From Bradyrhizobiaceae bacterium PARB1 (GTDB lineage Bacteria; Pseudomonadota; Alphaproteobacteria; Rhizobiales; Xanthobacteraceae), in contig NKIY01000002.1 in NCBI GenBank assembly GCA_002256345.1, positions 434,001 through 498,000 on the forward strand: DNA of 64,000 bases, written 5' to 3'. The position numbers and the translations under genes are program-made. The notes below the pieces were generated by a model, which searched no databases, was not told the origin of the DNA, and saw only the letters and a list, made by a program, of their open reading frames with translations. Shown here piece after piece: positions 56,121 to 64,000 of the stretch (its first letter is position 1; each line of letters starts with the position of its first letter).

Positions 56121-57073
56121 CACCGATACCTCACCTTGGGATCGAGCAGGCCGTAGCTGAGATCGACGATCAGATTGATCACCATCACGGCCAGGCCGAC
56201 GACCAGAAACACGCCCGCCACAATCGGATAGTCACGCTGCGTGACACCCTCCAGCAACAGCATGCCCATGCCAGGAATGACGAAGATCTGCTCGATGATG
56301 ACAGCTCCGCCTATCACCAGCGGCGCCTGAATGCCGACCAGGGTGACCACCGGGATCAACGCGTTACGCAACGCGTGTCGGATCACGATGGTCCGCTCGT
56401 TGAGCCCCTTGGCCCAGGCGGTCCGGATATAGTCTTGTCGCAGAACTTCGAGCATCATGGTGCGGGTCATGCGCATCGTGATCGCCGACAGCGACATGCC
56501 AAGAATGAGCGCGGGCAGCAACATATGCTGAAGCGCCGCAATCGGGTCCTTTGTAAACGGAATGTAGTTCAGGTCTGGCGACCAGCCCCACCAGATCGCC
56601 GGAAAAACCATCACCATGGTGCCGGTCCAGAACGCCGGTACCGCCAGCATCAGGATCGATATCGACCGCATCACATAATCGCCGATCGTGTCCTGGCGCA
56701 GCGCCGAATAGACGCCGATCGGGATGGCAATGATGAGGCCGATCAGAATGGCCAGAAAGCCAAGGCCGAACGTGACCGGCAGCCGGCTCAGAATCTGATC
56801 GAGCACCGGCGTGTTATGCCACAGCGATTGCCCAAGATCGCCGCGCAACACGCCGCCGACCCAAAGGAAATATTGAATATAGATCGGCTTGTTGAGGCCG
56901 AGCGCTTCCTCGAGCTGCGCGCGATCCTTCGCGCTCGCCGAGATGTCGTTCTGCGACATCATGAGATCGATCACATCGCCCGGTACGAGTCGCAGCGTGA
57001 TGAAGACGATCAGACTTGCGAAGAAGATCGTGGGGATCAAAGCCAACAAGCGGCGAGCTGCGTAGGCACGCAT
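56120..57073 (-). CDS. Dipeptide-type ABC transporter permease (DppB-type)
   Basis: 317 residues, six membrane segments. The DppB N-terminus is RRLLALIPTIFFASLIVFITLRLVPGD; the EAA loop is EVLRQDYIRTAWAKGLNERTIVIRHALRNALIPV. ATG at 57073 with GAGAGG upstream; the open 25 codons before it are not family-like. First gene of the transporter operon, divergent from the acyl-CoA dehydrogenase gene across a 535-bp gap. Confidence 0.95.
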   Translation of the reverse strand: MRAYAARRLLALIPTIFFASLIVFITLRLVPGDVIDLMMSQNDISASAKDRAQLEEALGLNKPIYIQYFLWVGGVLRGDLGQSLWHNTPVLDQILSRLPVTFGLGFLAILIGLIIAIPIGVYSALRQDTIGDYVMRSISILMLAVPAFWTGTMVMVFPAIWWGWSPDLNYIPFTKDPIAALQHMLLPALILGMSLSAITMRMTRTMMLEVLRQDYIRTAWAKGLNERTIVIRHALRNALIPVVTLVGIQAPLVIGGAVIIEQIFVIPGMGMLLLEGVTQRDYPIVAGVFLVVGLAVMVINLIVDLSYGLLDPKVRYR

Positions 57074-57366
57074 CAGCAACGCACCTCTCGATGAACGGGA
57101 CGGCGGCAGGGTGAGTGTGCCGCTTGTCGGAACAGCCCGGTAACCCAATAATCGCGATCGCTGGCAGACACGTCAGGCGTGCATACCCATTTTTCTAACA
57201 GGTTCCAGTATCCCATTAGATTCATATTTCCACCCTTTGAAGCTTGTTGATGCGCGCATCCCGCTTCTTGATGACAACATTCTAACGCTTCGAATTTTGA
57301 AATGTAAACTGCGACCGATGAGCAGATACGATGTCGCGCAGCAGAATTCCGTTTTTACGCACGTTT

Positions 57367-57385
57367 CTGTCGGGCTCTGCGACAG
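57367..57385. promoter_or_regulatory. Candidate operator 1 in the transporter / acyl-CoA dehydrogenase gap
   Basis: CTGTCG (57367-57372) and CGACAG (57380-57385), 7-bp centre. Symmetry and position suit a TetR-type regulator, possibly the double TetR of the same operon (inference). The gap 57074-57608 holds no convincing gene. Confidence 0.35.
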
Positions 57386-57468
57386 CGGGTCGCATAAATT
57401 GGTTATGCCCATGAAGGATGCACGTGATTGTGCTGCACTGCGGCGTCTTCATCTGCTGCGATGAATCG

Positions 57469-57483
57469 ATGGCACGTTGCCAT
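57469..57483. promoter_or_regulatory. Candidate operator 2 in the transporter / acyl-CoA dehydrogenase gap
   Basis: ATGGCA-CGT-TGCCAT is a perfect 6-bp inverted repeat with a 3-bp centre, 126 bp before the acyl-CoA dehydrogenase start. Function inferred only from symmetry. Confidence 0.35.
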
Positions 57484-57608
57484 GAGCACCATGTGCGCCT
57501 GCGCAGAAGGTCGAAGACAGCGACGCAACTTCGTGTCTATAACGATGAAGCACGCATCCGTACGAGATGATCAGAAACGTCGATAGAAGAAACGGGAGAA
57601 CGACGACA

Positions 57609-58880
57609 ATGAAGACTGCCTATGCAGCACGCCAAACCCCCTACACGCTTGCCCCCGAAGATGCCCTGAACGATCTGCGCATGTCGGAGCAGGTCCGACC
57701 GCTCTACGACCACGTCCGCAAATTCATCGCCACCACCGTCGAGCCGATGTCTGTGGAGTTTTATCGTGCGGGCGAGAAGAAAACCGATCGGTGGTCTTTC
57801 ACGCCGGAGCAGCTCGATATTCTAGGCAAGGCGAAGAACAAGGCCCGCGAGGAAGGCCTCTGGAACTTCTTTCTGCCGGATGCAGAAACCGGCGAAGGCC
57901 TGAATAATCTCGATTACGCCTATATCGCTGCAGAGCTCGGCAAGAATCCCCTCGCCTCGGAAACGATGAATTGCTCCGCGCCAGATACTGGCAATATGGA
58001 AGTCATCGAACGCGTCGGCACGCGCGAGCAAAAGGAAAAATGGCTGAAGCCGCTGCTCGCCGGCGAGATCCGCTCGGCCTATGCCATGACCGAGCCGAAT
58101 GTCGCATCATCCGACGCGAAGAACGTCTCCACGTCCGCCCGGCTCGACGGCGACGAGTGGGTGATCAATGGCGAGAAATACTACATCTCCGGCCTTGGTG
58201 ATCCCCGCTGCAAGATAATGATCGTGATGGTCAAGACCAGCCCGGACGCGGCGCCCAGCAAGCAGCAGTCGCAGATCCTCGTCCCCGTCGACACACCCGG
58301 CGTCGAAATCATCGGGCCGATGCATGTGTTCGGCCACGACCATGCGCCGCGCGGCCACATGCATATGCGCTTCAACAATGTACGCGTGCCCAAGGAGAAC
58401 ATCCTGCTCGGCGAAGGACGCGGCTTCGAGATTTCGCAGCTACGTCTCGGCCCCGGCCGCATCCACCATTGCATGCGCACCATCGGCAAGGCCGAGAAGG
58501 CGCTTGACATGATGGTGGCCCGCGGCCTGACGCGCGAGGCATTCGGCAAGAAGATCGCGCATCTCGGCGGCAATCTCCAGATCATCGCGCAGGCGCGCTG
58601 CGAGATCGAGGCCATGCGGCTGATGGTGCTGAAGGCGGCCAAGGCGATGGACGTGCTCGGTAACAAGGAGGCACGCATCTGGGTCAGCATGGTCAAAGCC
58701 ATGGTGCCGGAGCGCTCCTGCAAGATCATTGACCAGGCGATCCAGATGCACGGCGCCACCGGTATTTCGCAATGGACCCCGCTCGCCGAGATGTATACCG
58801 ACGTGCGTCATCTGCGCTTCGCTGACGGTCCGGACGAAGTGCACTGGATGGTCGTCGGCCGCCACGAACTGACGCTGTAG
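57609..58880 (+). CDS. Acyl-CoA dehydrogenase (ACAD10/11-like)
   Basis: 423 residues, FAD enzyme. N-terminal helical domain to about 150, AYAMTEPNVASSDAKNV as the FAD/substrate strand motif, INGEKYYISGLGDPRCKI typical of the ACAD10/11 subgroup, LRLGPGRIHHCMRTIGKAE, and a C-terminal HGATGISQWTPLAEMYTDVRHLRFADGPDEVH. ATG at 57609 with GGGAGA upstream. Divergent from a peptide-type ABC transporter, so the pair may serve uptake and oxidation of one compound (inference). Confidence 0.94.
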   Translation: MKTAYAARQTPYTLAPEDALNDLRMSEQVRPLYDHVRKFIATTVEPMSVEFYRAGEKKTDRWSFTPEQLDILGKAKNKAREEGLWNFFLPDAETGEGLNNLDYAYIAAELGKNPLASETMNCSAPDTGNMEVIERVGTREQKEKWLKPLLAGEIRSAYAMTEPNVASSDAKNVSTSARLDGDEWVINGEKYYISGLGDPRCKIMIVMVKTSPDAAPSKQQSQILVPVDTPGVEIIGPMHVFGHDHAPRGHMHMRFNNVRVPKENILLGEGRGFEISQLRLGPGRIHHCMRTIGKAEKALDMMVARGLTREAFGKKIAHLGGNLQIIAQARCEIEAMRLMVLKAAKAMDVLGNKEARIWVSMVKAMVPERSCKIIDQAIQMHGATGISQWTPLAEMYTDVRHLRFADGPDEVHWMVVGRHELTL

Positions 58881-58903
58881 TCTGCTTGCATGCATCACAG
58901 ACG

Positions 58904-58935
58904 GCCGCTCCGGAAATCTGCGACTTCGGAGCGGC
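58904..58935 (+). terminator. Terminator-like hairpin after the acyl-CoA dehydrogenase gene
   Basis: GCCGCTCCG (58904-58912) and CGGAGCGGC (58927-58935), perfect 9-bp stem with 14-base loop, 23 bp after the stop, followed by TGGGATTTCCTTGAT. The rest of 58881-59201 shows no gene. Confidence 0.65.
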
Positions 58936-59201
58936 TGGGATTTCCTTGATCAGACACACTGCCGTTCGATACCAAATATTTACCAAGCCCTCTCCGTTAT
59001 CGTCGGCTCTGCTGGCTCACCCACCCTCGATCGATAAAATTTGAGCTTCTTTCTCCAGCAACGTTTGACGCTGCGCGTGGAAAGACATTGCCAACCCCCA
59101 TCCGGTTAAGTCGCCCGAAGAGACGCTCTCGTTAGACAAGCCAACAGACTTGGGCTTGAGAGCGATCAACAAGATCGCCGCACCCAAGACAGGGGCGTTG
59201 A

Positions 59202-59819
59202 ATGGCGATCTGGGGCATAAAAAGGCGCGTTGCCGCGTTTTGGGCGGGCCACACTCTGGCCGTACTGCTGATTGGTGCAGCGCCATCATACGCCAATGTT
59301 CACCAGCATCCGCATAATGAAGTATCTGCGCCTGCCGGCGTCAGCCTGCTGGCCAATCAATATGTTGCATTCGCTCCATTGGTGACCAAGCAACCATTCG
59401 CACAGGAGCCATTTCGCGCAGAGCTGGGACCAAGCGACAGCGCATCGCTCAACGTCAAATGGAGCAGCGTGAAGCGCGCGTTGCATCGCGATCATTCCGT
59501 GCTGCAGCACTGCCGCGCCGACGCATCGGCTTGCCCGGCCGCGGCCCGCGCGTTCCTCGCCATAATCGAACGCGCCGAAAGCCACAATGGTCGGAGCCGC
59601 GTTGCCGAGGTCAACCGCTCGATCAACCTCAGTATTCGTGCTGCCTCCGACAAGGAGCAATACGGTGTACCAGATTTCTGGGCGGCGCCTTTACTGACGT
59701 TCACATCTCGTGCCGGCGACTGCGAGGATCTGGCTATCGCCAAATACGCTGCTCTGCGTGAGCTCGGCTACGCCGGCAGCGCCAGACCGGTGAAGACGCG
59801 ATCGCCATCGCGCGAATGA
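59202..59819 (+). pseudogene. Transglutaminase-like cysteine peptidase (BTLCP), 3'-truncated
   Basis: 205 codons. Signal peptide (AAFWAGHTLAVLLIGAAPSYA), then WSSVKRALHRDHSVLQHCRAD and the catalytic Cys174 in SRAGDCEDLAIAKYAALRELG, the BTLCP hallmark. Family members continue with a strand carrying the catalytic His and Asp (usually in a DHAV-type motif). Here homology stops right after ELGYAG, and the last ~13 codons run antisense into the 3' end of the TpsB gene. Catalytic His and Asp are missing, so it should be inactive. Deletion between two convergent genes is the simplest cause. Confidence 0.8.
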
Positions 59820-61573
59820 TCATTGCTGGTGCGGCGGCTCCACTCGACGAAGCCATAACCCGACGGCATGCTGGTATTCGACGGTGCGAGATTGACCCGC
59901 AAACCGGCACCATAATTCGTGGCCTGCAGATTGCCGATCTCAAGGAAGGTCGGAGCGACGTATTTCCGTTCGCCGGTGGCGCCGAACAGATAAGGCGTCA
60001 GCGTCACCCCGACGGCCTCGAAAGGAACGGCCACGGCCCGGCCCAGTTCAGCGCGGGCAACCCAGGCCGTATCGCCCGCCAGCGAGCCAGCCGTAAAGCC
60101 CGACAGGAAGCGCGAACCATCGATCACATACTGTTCCGAATTCAGCAGCGGCTTGTTGAACGAGGTCTGACCGGCGAGTATCGCGGTGGCAGCAAAGCCC
60201 TCGGGCAGAGCCTGTGTGATTTCGACACGACCACTCCACTTGTAGAACTCTGCGTCGGCGCCCTGGCGCGACAGCGGCAACAGGAAGGTCGCATCCGCCG
60301 CAGAACGCGCGCCGAATGCGTCCAGGCCACGCGAGAAGGTCGTGTCGAAGTTGACGGTCGTCCCCGTGTCGCGCAGACGCCATACGCCTTCCAGGCCACC
60401 GCGCAATGCGCGCACGCGGTCGAGACTGAGCGGCAGCGGCGGCGCGAACAGCAATGTGTCGAGCTCTTCATTGGTCGCATCGAACCGGCCGAAGGCCGTC
60501 AGTTCTCCGTCGCGCGACTTGATAACGTCGTAGGACAGTCTCGCATAGGCCTGATTGAGCAGGCCCTGGGTCGCCGTGCTTCGATCCACCCGCGGTGTCG
60601 TAACACCGTTTGTAACCCCGACCTCGAATTTCAGGCCATCGATTCCGATCGGGAAGATCGCCCTGCCCGACAGATAGCGACGAACGGGATCGGTGTTCGG
60701 GAACGAGTCGTTTGGCAAACCGGCGGCCGACACGGTGATCTGCTCGCCAAAGCCAAGCACGCTGTTGGCGCTGACGGCGGTAACGAGCTGATAGTTGCCG
60801 AACACCCGTGGCATCGCGTTGTCGGTATAGACGCTCACCGAGACCGGCTTGTAACGCCCTGTCAGTATAAGGGCCGAACCACCCTCTTTCTTTCCCGCCG
60901 CGAAGGTTGCGTTAAGGGTCAGTCCGGCCGCATCGCCGGCGATCAGGAGACGACGCTCAAGCTCGGCCTGCTTCAAATGCGTCTGCCCGACCAACGGGGC
61001 CAGCACGGCGGCGACATAATCGCGGAGCCGAGCATCGAGTGCGTCTAGATCGAGCCGCTCGACGAAGCCGTCGATGACGCGCAGTTCGATTCGCGCGCTG
61101 CCCTCGATCTCCTGCGGCTGGATCACGATTCGGACCAGCGGATAACCGGCGCGGACATAGATCTGCTGAATCTTGTCGGCGAATTCGAAGATGTCAGCGA
61201 CGGTGACGCGACGGCCGACAAGTGGATCGGAGAGCGCTTTGCGTTCGCCGGCGAGCTCGGGGAATTCACCTTTGATATGGACGCCGGTCAGCCGAAAACT
61301 CAGACGCTTGGCCTCGGCGGGAATGGCAGCGCCGGCCGGCACCTGCGGTATAGCGATGCGGGCCGTGGAGGGCGGCGGCACGATCTGCGGCGGCGCAACC
61401 TGGCTTGGCGCCGGCACATTCTGCGCCCAAGCGGCAGCGTTCATCAAAGATGCCGCAACCACTACGCCAAGTTTTATGAATTGCAGACGCCCCACCGCTT
61501 CCGATTTCTTTGCCCTCGACCAGCCATCAGCCGCTGGTCGTATCCCATATGTATCGTCGTAGCCGGGTCGCAC
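59768..61573 (-). CDS. Two-partner secretion outer-membrane transporter (TpsB, ShlB/FhaC/HecB family)
   Basis: 601 residues (574 if the internal GTG at 61492 is used). Signal peptide GRLQFIKLGVVVAASLMNAAAWAQ. Pro-rich linker, POTRA1 about 90-165 (LSFRLTGVHIKGEFPELAGE...VTVADIFEFADKIQQIYVRAGYPLVRIVI), POTRA2 after it (LRVIDGFVERLDLD...), then a 16-strand barrel from about 240. It exports the TpsA exoprotein encoded divergently 1.2 kb away. The C-terminus is FTGLALPA rather than the aromatic end typical of Omp85-type barrels, at exactly the junction with the truncated peptidase gene. Confidence 0.93.
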   Translation of the reverse strand: MRPGYDDTYGIRPAADGWSRAKKSEAVGRLQFIKLGVVVAASLMNAAAWAQNVPAPSQVAPPQIVPPPSTARIAIPQVPAGAAIPAEAKRLSFRLTGVHIKGEFPELAGERKALSDPLVGRRVTVADIFEFADKIQQIYVRAGYPLVRIVIQPQEIEGSARIELRVIDGFVERLDLDALDARLRDYVAAVLAPLVGQTHLKQAELERRLLIAGDAAGLTLNATFAAGKKEGGSALILTGRYKPVSVSVYTDNAMPRVFGNYQLVTAVSANSVLGFGEQITVSAAGLPNDSFPNTDPVRRYLSGRAIFPIGIDGLKFEVGVTNGVTTPRVDRSTATQGLLNQAYARLSYDVIKSRDGELTAFGRFDATNEELDTLLFAPPLPLSLDRVRALRGGLEGVWRLRDTGTTVNFDTTFSRGLDAFGARSAADATFLLPLSRQGADAEFYKWSGRVEITQALPEGFAATAILAGQTSFNKPLLNSEQYVIDGSRFLSGFTAGSLAGDTAWVARAELGRAVAVPFEAVGVTLTPYLFGATGERKYVAPTFLEIGNLQATNYGAGLRVNLAPSNTSMPSGYGFVEWSRRTSNDHSRDGDRVFTGLALPA

Positions 61574-61621
61574 CGAAAACGACAGCTTCCCCGGTCGCCT
61601 TTAAATGCTGTCCTTACACCT

Positions 61622-61648
61622 TGTCGCCCGAGCGTTGCCCGGGCGACA
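61622..61648. repeat. GC hairpin in the tpsB upstream gap
   Basis: TGTCGCCC (61622-61629) and GGGCGACA (61641-61648), perfect 8-bp arms. Lies 49 bp upstream of the tpsB start; possible leader hairpin. Function unknown. Confidence 0.4.
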
Positions 61649-61764
61649 CAGTCCGTCGCGATAGCGGCGGCGTCCGATCTCGTCGGCTACCGCAAGAAGC
61701 TCAGCGGCTCGCCGCCAGGCTCCGTGATTCCGGCAGCCGGCACGAAGCGATGAAAAGTCCTGAT

Positions 61765-61785
61765 AGTTAAGTACTTTAGTTAACT
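61765..61785. promoter_or_regulatory. AT-rich inverted repeat between tpsB and the hypothetical gene
   Basis: AGTTAA (61765-61770) and TTAACT (61780-61785) with a 9-bp AT-rich centre, in the low-GC stretch 61755-61870 that probably holds the divergent promoters of this locus. The gap 61574-61962 has no convincing gene. Confidence 0.35.
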
Positions 61786-61962
61786 GCCAAACGCTCTCAA
61801 ATTCATTCGATTTTGCCTTGAAATTATTCTGAGATTTTTCTGAAGCGCGTTTTTTGCCAACAAAATCAAGGGGCATTCCTGAGCGGCGATGTGGGACAGG
61901 ATTCGAGAATGGTCGGACTGCGAGCTAAAAAGATGAGAATGAGGCAGCGAGACACAAACGAA

Positions 61963-62688
61963 ATGCGCACGAGAGTCGTTAGGAAATTTATCCTCCTCAA
62001 TAGTCCCCCGCGAAATGTCTTTCTGGCCGCCGCGGCGAGCCTGAACTTGCTGTTTGCATCCTCTGTCACTGCATCCGCGCAGCAACCGGCCAAGACGACG
62101 CAGCCGGAGTTGCCCAGATACGAGGTGGCCGGTTTTCGTGATGCCCGCTTCGGCATGACCGAGCAGGAAGTTCGCGCCGTCGTTACCAAGTCGCTCGGTG
62201 TCAAACCGGGGGATATCGCCAGCAGCACCAACCCGGTCGAAGGCACCACCGTGCTGACGGCTCGCGTTGCCGCCCTGGACCCCGTCTCCAGCCCCGCACA
62301 GATCGCCTACATCTTCGGCTACGCCACCAAGAAGCTCATCCAAGTCAATGTGATCTGGGGTGACGACAATTCCAAGGATCCAGCCGCCCCCGACGCGCTG
62401 ATCACCGCCGGTAGCCGCCTCGAGCGCTACTTCGCTGGTTTCACCTGGCGCAAGGACGCCGCACGCGCTGGCATCCCGGTCGGCGAGAATACGGTCGTCC
62501 TGTTCTCGGGCGAAGACGACAAGAAGGGCGCCGTGCGCCTCATCGCCGACGGCGTGCGCTACCAGATGCAGCGCGACGGCAACCAGACCACGTCACCGGA
62601 GCCGAAAGGCCCGCCAAAGCTGATCATCAACTACATCGCCGACCGGGAAAACCCGGATATCGCCAAGATCGAGAAGGGCAAGTTCTAG
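61963..62688 (+). CDS. Hypothetical exported protein of the two-partner secretion locus
   Basis: About 241 residues from the ATG at 61963; ATGs at 61909 and 61933-61936 are alternatives. N-terminus RTRVVRKFILLN...NVFLAAAASLNLLFASSVTASA is a signal peptide ending before QQP. The mature part begins RYEVAGFRDARFGMTEQEVRAVVTKSLG, which resembles small envelope modules with a GMT-x-EV motif, then RLERYFAGFTWRKDAARAGIPVGENTVVLFSGED. No family recognised with confidence. Lies 107 bp before tpsA on the same strand, so may be co-transcribed and assist TpsA folding or secretion (inference). Confidence 0.72.
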   Translation: MRTRVVRKFILLNSPPRNVFLAAAASLNLLFASSVTASAQQPAKTTQPELPRYEVAGFRDARFGMTEQEVRAVVTKSLGVKPGDIASSTNPVEGTTVLTARVAALDPVSSPAQIAYIFGYATKKLIQVNVIWGDDNSKDPAAPDALITAGSRLERYFAGFTWRKDAARAGIPVGENTVVLFSGEDDKKGAVRLIADGVRYQMQRDGNQTTSPEPKGPPKLIINYIADRENPDIAKIEKGKF

Positions 62689-62795
62689 GCGGACGCGCCT
62701 CACTACACAGGCGCCTCGTCTCGGACCAACGAGACCTTGTGCGGCCGCCAACGGCCGCATCGCTAAAACAAAAAAACGATCGATAACGGGACCGC

Positions 62796-64000
62796 ATGAC
62801 ACAGCGTCGTCTGGCATTGACATTGCTGCTCGAAACAGGATTGCGGCCGATCACGCCGCGTCTGCGCGCGGTGCTGCACTCGACGGTCTCCGTTACGGCC
62901 TTGCTGATGTTTGCAGCCCCTGCTCTTGCGCAGCAGCTACCAACCGGCGGATCGGTGGCCGCAGGCAGCGCGGCGATCGTTCAGCCGAATGCCAGCACGC
63001 TGAACATCAATCAGGGCAGCGACCGCGCGATCATCAACTGGCAGTCCTTCTCGGTCGGCACCGGCGGCACCGTCAATTTCAATCAGCCCGGCGCCTCGTC
63101 GGCGACGCTGAACCGCGTCACCGGGGCGACGCCGTCGAGCATCGCTGGCACCATCAACGCGCCGGGCACGGTGCTGCTCGTCAACCCGAACGGCATTGCG
63201 ATCACCCGAACCGGCGTGGTCAACACCGGCTCCTTCGCCGCCTCGACGCTCAACATCAAGGACTCCGACTTCCTCGCCGGAAACTACAAGTTCGGCGGCA
63301 ACGGCGGATCGGCCGGGGTGATCAACAATGGCCGCATCAACGTCTCCGACGGCGGCTTCGTCGCTCTGCTCGGCGGTCAGGTCGCCAATAACGGCGTCAT
63401 CTCGGCGCGGCTGGGCAAAGTCGGCCTCGGTGCCGGCGAGCAGGCAACCCTCGATCTCGCGGGCGACGGCTTCCTGTCAGTCGCCGTGCCATCCAGCGAA
63501 CTCGGCAAGCTGGTCAAGCCCAATCGCGCGCTGGTCAGCAACAAGGGCCGTATCGAGGCCGATGGCGGCGTCGTCTATCTCAGTGCCGCCACCGCGCAGA
63601 ACGTGCTGCGCAATGCCGTCAACATTCCCGGCACGGTGCGCACCAACACCGTCGGCTCGCGTGGCGGCCGCATCGTCATCAATGGCGGCGCCGGCGGCAC
63701 GGTACGCGTCAGCGGTCGCCTGATCGCAAACGGCAAGAACGGCGCCCATGCCGGCTCGGTGTCGGTCAAGGGCGCGAAGGTCGATCTCAGCGGCGTCATC
63801 TCGGCGAGCGGCGCCAAGGGCGGCGCAGTGGCGATCACAGCCACCGAGTCGCTCCAGGCTTCCGGCAAGATCGACGCGACATCGACGGCCGACAAAGGCG
63901 GCAGCGTCGACCTCACTGCAGCCAATGTCACTGTCGTGGGCGCATTGATCGATGCATCCGGCACGGCCGGCGGCGGAACCATCCAGATTGGCGGCGGTAT
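62796..64000 (+). CDS. Two-partner secretion exoprotein TpsA, filamentous haemagglutinin type (partial, runs off the edge)
   Basis: Open from ATG 62796 to the window end, 401 codons with no stop. Extended signal peptide (TGLRPITPRLRAVLHSTVSV, then TALLMFAAPALAQQ). The TPS secretion domain follows: GGSVAAGSAAIVQPNASTLN, SDRAIINWQSFSVG and VLLVNPNGIAI with the conserved NPNG, then NTGSFAASTLNI. Beta-helix repeats (GGFVALLGGQVANNGVISAR, GGSVDLTAANV) begin after about residue 200. Exported by the TpsB at 59768-61573. Such proteins act as adhesins or contact-dependent toxins; the functional C-terminus lies beyond the window. Confidence 0.93.
   Translation, partial: MTQRRLALTLLLETGLRPITPRLRAVLHSTVSVTALLMFAAPALAQQLPTGGSVAAGSAAIVQPNASTLNINQGSDRAIINWQSFSVGTGGTVNFNQPGASSATLNRVTGATPSSIAGTINAPGTVLLVNPNGIAITRTGVVNTGSFAASTLNIKDSDFLAGNYKFGGNGGSAGVINNGRINVSDGGFVALLGGQVANNGVISARLGKVGLGAGEQATLDLAGDGFLSVAVPSSELGKLVKPNRALVSNKGRIEADGGVVYLSAATAQNVLRNAVNIPGTVRTNTVGSRGGRIVINGGAGGTVRVSGRLIANGKNGAHAGSVSVKGAKVDLSGVISASGAKGGAVAITATESLQASGKIDATSTADKGGSVDLTAANVTVVGALIDASGTAGGGTIQIGGG

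Noticed and set aside
57237-57464. 75-codon plus-strand frame in the transporter / acyl-CoA dehydrogenase gap
   Set aside because: TTG start without ribosome-binding site, no family, composition not clearly coding.
59816-61048. 410-codon plus-strand frame
   Set aside because: Antisense to tpsB, no domain.

Overview
The window is chromosomal DNA of a GC-rich alphaproteobacterium, most likely of the Bradyrhizobium / Rhodopseudomonas / Tardiphaga / Afipia group. The evidence is the gene order ispDF | dusB(nifR3)-ntrB-ntrC-ntrY-ntrX-dat-hfq-hflX-mazG, the mfd-sdhE / recG arrangement, an IalB-family protein, a transglutaminase-like cysteine peptidase, stand-alone tripartite-tricarboxylate (Bug) receptors, and several families of long palindromic intergenic repeats of the kind that fill genomes of this family. 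No rRNA, tRNA, CRISPR array, transposase or integrase was seen.

Layout. 1-5.5 kb: a catabolic island (Bug receptor, FAD-linked oxidase and GntR regulator on the minus strand; SDR dehydrogenase and DapA-like aldolase/lyase on the plus strand) around a probable GntR operator. 5.7-8.7 kb: a small lipoprotein, queC, then a disturbed stretch in which a 27-codon diverged fragment of mazG is followed by an unrecognised 148-residue gene and an intact mazG. 8.7-19.3 kb (minus): dusB-ntrB-ntrC-ntrY-ntrX-dat-hfq-hflX, the nitrogen two-component systems with the RNA chaperone Hfq and the GTPase HflX; an NtrC-type box lies upstream of dusB. 19.5-23.6 kb: ispDF, a CinA C-terminal-like amidohydrolase, ratA-like, lipA and a 3-methyladenine DNA glycosylase. 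23.7-31.7 kb: a complete tripartite RND efflux system (TolC-like protein, cation-class RND pump, membrane-fusion protein) divergent from an OmpR-type two-component system, with an 11-bp-phased direct repeat between them. 31.9-40 kb: a second Bug receptor, hspQ, an IalB-like protein, a YejA-type solute-binding protein, a degenerate adenylate-forming protein, a degenerate GGDEF-like protein and a PRC-barrel protein. 40-46.2 kb: mfd, sdhE and recG. 46.3-49.8 kb: a four-gene cluster of a second OmpR-type two-component system, a PmtA-like methyltransferase and a DedA/VTT membrane protein. 49.9-58.9 kb: a dipeptide-type ABC transporter (order B-C-A-D-F) ending in a double-headed TetR regulator, divergent from an acyl-CoA dehydrogenase. 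59.2-64 kb: a two-partner secretion locus (TpsB transporter; TpsA exoprotein running off the right edge) whose TpsB 3' end meets a truncated cysteine-peptidase gene.

The items I rate most unusual are the mazG remnant with the inserted small gene, the tail-to-tail truncation of the cysteine peptidase and TpsB, the fused double TetR, the two 11-bp-phased direct repeats in front of the two OmpR-type systems, the NtrC box at dusB, NtrX without GAFTGA, and the composite palindromic repeats. No wholly new multi-gene system is evident. The nearest candidates are the regulator-sensor-methyltransferase-DedA cluster and the small gene beside mazG.
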